Positions 7,350 through 10,942 of a stretch of DNA of 10,942 nucleotides are shown piece by piece; within the stretch, counting starts at the first letter, position 1; each line of letters begins with the position of its first letter. A program made the translations under genes and the position numbers. The stretch is from positions 1-10,942 of the forward strand of contig JBHHZI010000113.1 of assembly GCA_046757965.1 (NCBI GenBank). Reading direction: 5' to 3'. The notes below the pieces were generated by a model. It saw nothing but the letters and a program-made list of their open reading frames with translations. It had not been told where the DNA came from and did no database searches. The DNA comes from JBHHZI01 sp046757965 (GTDB taxonomy: Bacteria > Acidobacteriota > Polarisedimenticolia > SMYD01).

Positions 7350-7383
7350 CTGTCACAGGTGGACGCCGCGGCCGGCGTGACAG
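7350..7383 (+). repeat. Inverted and near-direct repeat in the yajC leader
   Basis: CTGTCAC (7350-7356) and GTGACAG (7377-7383) form a perfect 7-bp inverted repeat around 20 GC-rich bases that include the palindrome GCCGCGGC (7365-7372). The same arms also form near-direct repeats, GTCACAGGT (7352-7360) and GTGACAGGT (7377-7385), 25 bases apart. It lies between the putative promoter and the yajC ATG, so it could be a leader hairpin or a paired protein-binding site. Confidence 0.35.
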
Positions 7384-7408
7384 GTCGAGACCCGAAAGCG
7401 ACAACCCG

Positions 7409-7729
7409 ATGAATCTGTCTGCCATCGTCGCCCTGCTGCTCGCGCAGGCTCCGGAGGGAGCCCGGCCGGGATTCCCGTCCGTCGACCTGATCATGTTCGG
7501 AACCATCGCCCTCATCTTCTATTTTCTGCTCATCGCGCCGGCCCGCAAGCAGCGCAAGCAGCAGAACGAGATGCTGAGCCAGATCAAGAACGGCGACAAG
7601 GTCGTGACGAACGGTGGCATCCACGGGAAGATTGCGGGCGTGACCGATCAGATCGTGCAGCTGAGGATCGCCGATGGCGTCAAGATCGAGATCAACAAGA
7701 GCGCCATCTCGTCCCGGCTGTCGGACTGA
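7409..7729 (+). CDS. yajC: Sec translocon accessory subunit YajC
   Basis: A 106-residue inner-membrane protein that joins SecD and SecF in the accessory complex of the SecYEG translocon. One transmembrane helix (about 24-44, DLIMFGTIALIFYFLLIAPA) is followed by the basic stretch ARKQRKQQNEML. The conserved soluble domain comes next, with GDKVVTNGGIHGKI and a C-terminal strand (VKIEINKSAISSRL). The ATG at 7409 gives the usual family length. The frame is open to an upstream start at 7337, but those 24 residues are Arg-rich and cross the leader repeat, so I rejected them. The ribosome binding site is weak (GAAAG, about ten bases upstream). It is the first gene of the yajC-secD-secF operon, 24 bases before secD. 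Confidence 0.93.
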   Translation: MNLSAIVALLLAQAPEGARPGFPSVDLIMFGTIALIFYFLLIAPARKQRKQQNEMLSQIKNGDKVVTNGGIHGKIAGVTDQIVQLRIADGVKIEINKSAISSRLSD

Positions 7730-7753
7730 CTTCCCTCTCATGGGCGGACCCTC

Positions 7754-9349
7754 ATGACGAATCTTCGCTGGCGCATGCTCATCATCCTCGTGACCGTGGT
7801 GGTCGCGCTCTTCGCGGTGATTCCTCCGTCGGAGAAGATCCATCTGGGTCTCGATCTCCAGGGAGGGATTCACCTCGTGCTCGGCGTGAGGACCAGCGAG
7901 GCTGTGGAACGGAAGGTCGAGTCGGATGTCGAGACGGTCCGGGAACTCCTCGCCGACAATTCCATCTCGTTCACGGATGCCGTGAGAGAGGGGTCGGAGG
8001 TCATTCGTGTCACCGGCCTGGACGCCGCCGCGCGGACCAGCCTGACCGATCTGGCGGCGGATCCGTTGCCGGAGTACTCGGTGTCGGCGGAGGGCGCAGA
8101 TGCCCTGGTGTTCACGCTGCGCTCCCTGGAGGCACAGTCGATCCGGCAGCTTGCCGTCCAGCAGAGCCTGCAGACCCTGCGGGACAGGGTGGATCGGCTG
8201 GGAGTTCGCGAGCCCAACATCCAGCGTCAGGGATTCGGGCCGGAGGCCGACCGGATCCTGATCCAGCTTCCCGGCGTGGAGGACCCCGAGCGGGTCATGG
8301 ATATCATCAAGAAGCCCGCCTTCCTGGAGTGGCGGCTGGTCAGCTATCCACCAGGTGTGGCCGACTTCGAGGGGTTCAGGCCTTTCCCGACACGTGAGGC
8401 GGCCCTGGCCGCCTTCGGCGGCACGCTGCCCTCGGACACGACGATCGTCAGAGAGAGCCGCCGGAACATCGACGGTTCCGCCATCGACGTGTTCTGGCCC
8501 CTGAAGAAGGCGTCTCCCATCAAGGGCAACGATCTCAAGGACGCGAGCGTCGGGCAGGGTCAGTTCGGCGAGGCGGTGGTCAGTTTCATCCTCACGCCGA
8601 AGGCGGGGGGCGTGTTCGAGAAGCTCACCCAGGCGAACATCAAGCGGCACATCGCCATCCTGCTCGACAACAAGGTCATCTCGGCGCCGGTGGTCCAGTC
8701 GGTCATCGCCGACCGGGGACAGATCACATCGAACTTCACGGTGCAGTCCGCCCGCGACCTTGTTCTGCAGCTGAAGAGCGGGGCCCTGCCGGCCTCGCTG
8801 GATATTCTCGAGCAGCGGACGGTCGGCCCCTCGCTGGGCATCGACTCGATCCGCAAGGGTGTCTTTGCGGCCCTCCTTGGCTTCGTGCTGGTGATGGGCT
8901 TCATGGTCGTCTACTACCGGTTCTCGGGGCTCAACGCCGTGGTGGCCCTGCTGATGAATCTCGTGCTGGTCCTGGCGGTGATGGCGTACGCCAACGCCAC
9001 CTTGACGTTGCCCGGCATCGCCGGGTTCATCCTCACCATCGGGATGGCGGTGGACGCCAACGTGCTCATCTTCGAGCGCATCCGGGAGGAGATCCGGAAC
9101 GGCAAGAGTGTTCGGGCCTCGGTCGACGGTGGGTTCGGCAAGGCATTCTCGGCCATCGTCGACAGCAACGTCACCACCCTGATCGCCGCCATGTTTCTCT
9201 TCCAGTACGGAACCGGACCGATTCGCGGATTCGCCGTCACCCTGATCGTGGGGATCCTGTCGAGCATGTTCACGGCGCTCTTCGTCTCCCGGACGATCTT
9301 CTCGGCGGTCCTGGCCCGCAAGACCGGCACCGCCACCCTGAGCATCTGA
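7754..9349 (+). CDS. secD: Protein translocase subunit SecD
   Basis: A 531-residue RND-superfamily membrane protein that, with SecF, uses the proton gradient to pull exported proteins through SecYEG from the periplasmic side. TM1 is at about 8-23, followed by the family motif GLDLQGG (32-38). The large periplasmic P1 region spans about 45-355. It includes ERVMDIIKKPAFLEWRLV, SFILTPKAGGVFEKLT and the conserved LKSGALPASLDILEQRTVGPSLG. TM2-TM6 follow from about 365 to 522. TM4 carries the conserved GMAVDANVLIFERIREE (430-446), with Asp434 as the likely proton-relay residue. Length and order are normal for a SecD encoded separately from SecF. The start ATG 7754 follows a weak GGGCGG. The secF ATG lies 17 bases after the stop, indicating co-transcription. 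Confidence 0.97.
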   Translation: MTNLRWRMLIILVTVVVALFAVIPPSEKIHLGLDLQGGIHLVLGVRTSEAVERKVESDVETVRELLADNSISFTDAVREGSEVIRVTGLDAAARTSLTDLAADPLPEYSVSAEGADALVFTLRSLEAQSIRQLAVQQSLQTLRDRVDRLGVREPNIQRQGFGPEADRILIQLPGVEDPERVMDIIKKPAFLEWRLVSYPPGVADFEGFRPFPTREAALAAFGGTLPSDTTIVRESRRNIDGSAIDVFWPLKKASPIKGNDLKDASVGQGQFGEAVVSFILTPKAGGVFEKLTQANIKRHIAILLDNKVISAPVVQSVIADRGQITSNFTVQSARDLVLQLKSGALPASLDILEQRTVGPSLGIDSIRKGVFAALLGFVLVMGFMVVYYRFSGLNAVVALLMNLVLVLAVMAYANATLTLPGIAGFILTIGMAVDANVLIFERIREEIRNGKSVRASVDGGFGKAFSAIVDSNVTTLIAAMFLFQYGTGPIRGFAVTLIVGILSSMFTALFVSRTIFSAVLARKTGTATLSI

Positions 9350-9366
9350 TCGCCGGAGCTTGAACC

Positions 9367-10806
9367 ATGCAGATCCTGGGTAGCACCCATATCGATTTTC
9401 TGGGTAAGAGGATGATCGCCGGCGTGCTGTCGGCCGCCCTCATCGCGGTCTCCCTGTGGAGCCTGTCCGGCGGTATCAACAAGGGGATCGATTTTGCCGG
9501 TGGCACCGAGATCCAGGTGAAGTTTGCCGAGCCGGTCGTCATCGACGATCTGCGCAGCGGGCTGGATGAGAGGGGGATCGATGCGTCCCTGCAGCGGATA
9601 GGGGATCCGGCCGACAACGAGTACCTGATTCGCATCCGCGGGGATGTGGCCCCGGGAACGGCCGAGGCCGCCGGGCGCCCGGTGGTCGCGGTCATCGCCG
9701 CGGCGCAGGATGAGCCGCCCACCGGGGAGACGGCGGCGCCAGCAGATGATGTCGTCTCACCCGAGGCGGCAGTCGACGAGGCGGGGAGCGATGCCGCCAG
9801 CGATCTGAGTCCGGAGGAATCGACGGCCCTGGCCGGCGCCCTCGCCCCGGAAGAGGACCAGGCCCCCGCCGCCGCCCGGCCGGAGGGCCTGCTGGTCGGT
9901 GAGAGCGGTCGGATCTACCAGGATGTCCTTCGCGCCCTGCGCGAGATCACCGGCTCGGCCGACGAGGACCGGCTCGATCTGAACGTGGCCAACGAGCACG
10001 AGATCGACGTGCTGCTGGAGGGAGGTCCGGACGGCAGGACAGGAGCGGCAGGCCTGGCGGCAGCCATCGTCAGGTATCGCACCACGCACGCCGGATTGTT
10101 CCACAGCTTCGAGGACCTGCACGAGGTGGCGAGCATTTCCGGCGCCACATTCGACTTTCTGCAGGCGAAGGCGTTTCTGGGCCCGTTCACCATCCGCAAG
10201 GTCGATTTCGTCGGCCCCCGCGTCGGTCGCGAGCTGGCCGAGAAGGCGTACCTGGCCATGGTGTTCGCACTGATCGGCATGCTGATCTACATCACCGTGA
10301 GATTTCGCAACCTCGGGTACGCCCTCGGCGGCATCGTGGCCCTGATCCATGACGGCATCACCGCCGCAGGCGTGTTCAACCTCTGGGGAGGGCAGTTCGA
10401 CCTCACCATCGTCGCGGCCCTGTTGACACTGCTCGGCTACTCCATCAACGACACCATCGTCATCTTCGACCGGGTTCGTGAGAACATGCTCTCGATGCGC
10501 GGGGCCCGCCGGGAGGTGGTGTTCAACACGTCCATCAACCAGACGCTGAGCCGGACCCTCCTCACATCGGCCACGACCCTGCTGGTTGTCATCTGTCTCT
10601 TTGTCTTCGGTGGGGACACGATTCACGGCTTCGCCTTCGTCCTGCTGTTCGGTATCGTGGTGGGTACCTACTCCACCATCTTCATCGCGTCTCCGGTGAC
10701 CCTCCTCTATCAGCGCTGGTCCGGCCGCCGCACGCCGGGGTCGAAGGCGCGATCGTCCGCATCCCGACGCGGCCAGAAATCACACCGGCGGTCCGTCGCC
10801 TCCTGA
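9367..10806 (+). CDS. secF: Protein translocase subunit SecF with an inserted helix-hairpin-helix domain
   Basis: At 479 residues this SecF is far longer than the usual 300 or so. The SecF parts are intact. They are TM1 (about 15-35), DFAGGTEIQVKF (42-53), then VGPRVG (282-287) and TM2-TM6 (about 292-447). GYSINDTIVIFDRVREN (357-373) holds the proton-path Asp362, and SRTLLTSATTLL is at 395-406. Between residues 91 and about 277 the periplasmic P1 domain is interrupted. First comes an acidic Ala/Pro/Glu linker (92-177), then a ComEA/GspK-like helix-hairpin-helix (about 200-275): LDLNVANEHEID, LAAAIVRYRTTHAGLFHSFE, DLHEVASISGATFDFLQ. The last 26 residues are basic (RRTPGSK to SVAS) and cytoplasmic. 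The start ATG 9367 has GGAG (9355-9358) eight bases upstream. The reading frame is continuous through the insert, so this is not a frameshift artefact visible here. Confidence 0.96.
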   Translation: MQILGSTHIDFLGKRMIAGVLSAALIAVSLWSLSGGINKGIDFAGGTEIQVKFAEPVVIDDLRSGLDERGIDASLQRIGDPADNEYLIRIRGDVAPGTAEAAGRPVVAVIAAAQDEPPTGETAAPADDVVSPEAAVDEAGSDAASDLSPEESTALAGALAPEEDQAPAAARPEGLLVGESGRIYQDVLRALREITGSADEDRLDLNVANEHEIDVLLEGGPDGRTGAAGLAAAIVRYRTTHAGLFHSFEDLHEVASISGATFDFLQAKAFLGPFTIRKVDFVGPRVGRELAEKAYLAMVFALIGMLIYITVRFRNLGYALGGIVALIHDGITAAGVFNLWGGQFDLTIVAALLTLLGYSINDTIVIFDRVRENMLSMRGARREVVFNTSINQTLSRTLLTSATTLLVVICLFVFGGDTIHGFAFVLLFGIVVGTYSTIFIASPVTLLYQRWSGRRTPGSKARSSASRRGQKSHRRSVAS

Positions 10807-10817
10807 GGGGGCTGGCG

Positions 10818-10865
10818 GGCCCGGTCGGGGGGGGCCGAGCTGCCGACCCGCGCCCGAGCCGGGCC
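10818..10865 (+). terminator. Strong GC hairpin after secF
   Basis: GGCCCGGTCGGG (10818-10829) pairs with CCCGA and CCGGGCC (10853-10865), giving 12 base pairs with a single bulged G at 10858 and a 23-base loop. It begins 11 bases after the secF stop. No T-tract follows, so efficient intrinsic termination is doubtful. It could instead mark or stabilise the 3' end of the operon transcript. Confidence 0.4.
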
Positions 10866-10883
10866 GGGGCCAGGCCTGGTTGA

Positions 10884-10912
10884 TTGGCCTGCCAAGGACG
10901 CAACGGTATAAT
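10884..10912 (+). promoter_or_regulatory. Sigma-70-type promoter for a gene beyond the window
   Basis: A perfect -10 hexamer TATAAT (10907-10912) has TTGGCC (10884-10889) 17 bases upstream, matching the -35 consensus at four of six positions. Transcription would start near 10919. The -35 overlaps the right arm of an inverted repeat, CAGGCC (10871-10876) and GGCCTG (10886-10891), which could be an operator. No start codon or RNA gene is recognisable in the remaining 23 or so bases. Confidence 0.65.
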
Positions 10913-10942
10913 CCGTCCCAAGGGGCCGGTGCGATCCGTGCG

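Noticed and set aside
7235..8650. Long minus-strand open frame continuous with pgeF, giving a 731-residue protein
   Set aside because: The upstream part is antisense to yajC and secD, which have complete family motifs. Its translation is His/Arg/Asp-rich with no domain character. High GC keeps the antisense frame open.
9757..10626. 289-residue minus-strand open frame under secF
   Set aside because: It is antisense to conserved SecF transmembrane motifs and has His/Gln/Asp-rich shadow composition.
10923..10942. Start of a tRNA gene after the edge promoter
   Set aside because: The GC-rich end of the window lacks recognisable tRNA D-arm bases, and too little sequence remains to judge.

Overview
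This 10.9 kb, high-GC window comes from the chromosome of what looks like a didermic, deep-branching bacterium. It carries a GmhA/DiaA-type SIS protein, an exported carboxypeptidase-regulatory-like plus TPR protein, an XPB-type helicase and a stand-alone YajC-SecD-SecF set. Acidobacteriota or a neighbouring phylum is my best guess, but this is inference: no rRNA or other marker is present. GTG starts are common (sppA, the XPB helicase, the SIS gene and probably pgeF). I see no mobile elements, CRISPR arrays, tRNA or rRNA genes.

Layout. Bases 1-283 hold no confident gene, only a possible C-terminal tail of an upstream + strand gene. A hotdog acyl-CoA thioesterase lies on the minus strand (284-811), divergent from a GTG-started, two-domain signal peptide peptidase SppA (937-2661). 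A strong dyad (829-852) sits between them. A putative promoter then precedes a secreted TPR protein (2763-4088). It converges on a minus-strand SIS-domain protein (4108 to 4647, or possibly 4680) that has lost both GmhA catalytic residues and resembles DiaA. Divergent from that is an XPB/Rad25-type SF2 helicase (4748-6436), which converges on pgeF, a peptidoglycan editing factor on the minus strand (6455-7234).

The right third is a + strand operon, yajC-secD-secF (7409-10806). It encodes the accessory, proton-motive-force-coupled part of the Sec translocon. SppA, the TPR protein and Sec fit a theme of protein export and envelope quality control, and PgeF adds cell-wall fidelity. The thioesterase, SIS protein and helicase are unrelated housekeeping functions.

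The main novelty is SecF. Its first periplasmic domain is split by about 185 extra residues: an acidic, Ala/Pro-rich linker followed by a ComEA/GspK-like helix-hairpin-helix module. A strong hairpin follows secF. The window ends with a near-consensus sigma-70 promoter (TATAAT at 10907-10912) that must drive a gene beyond the right edge.
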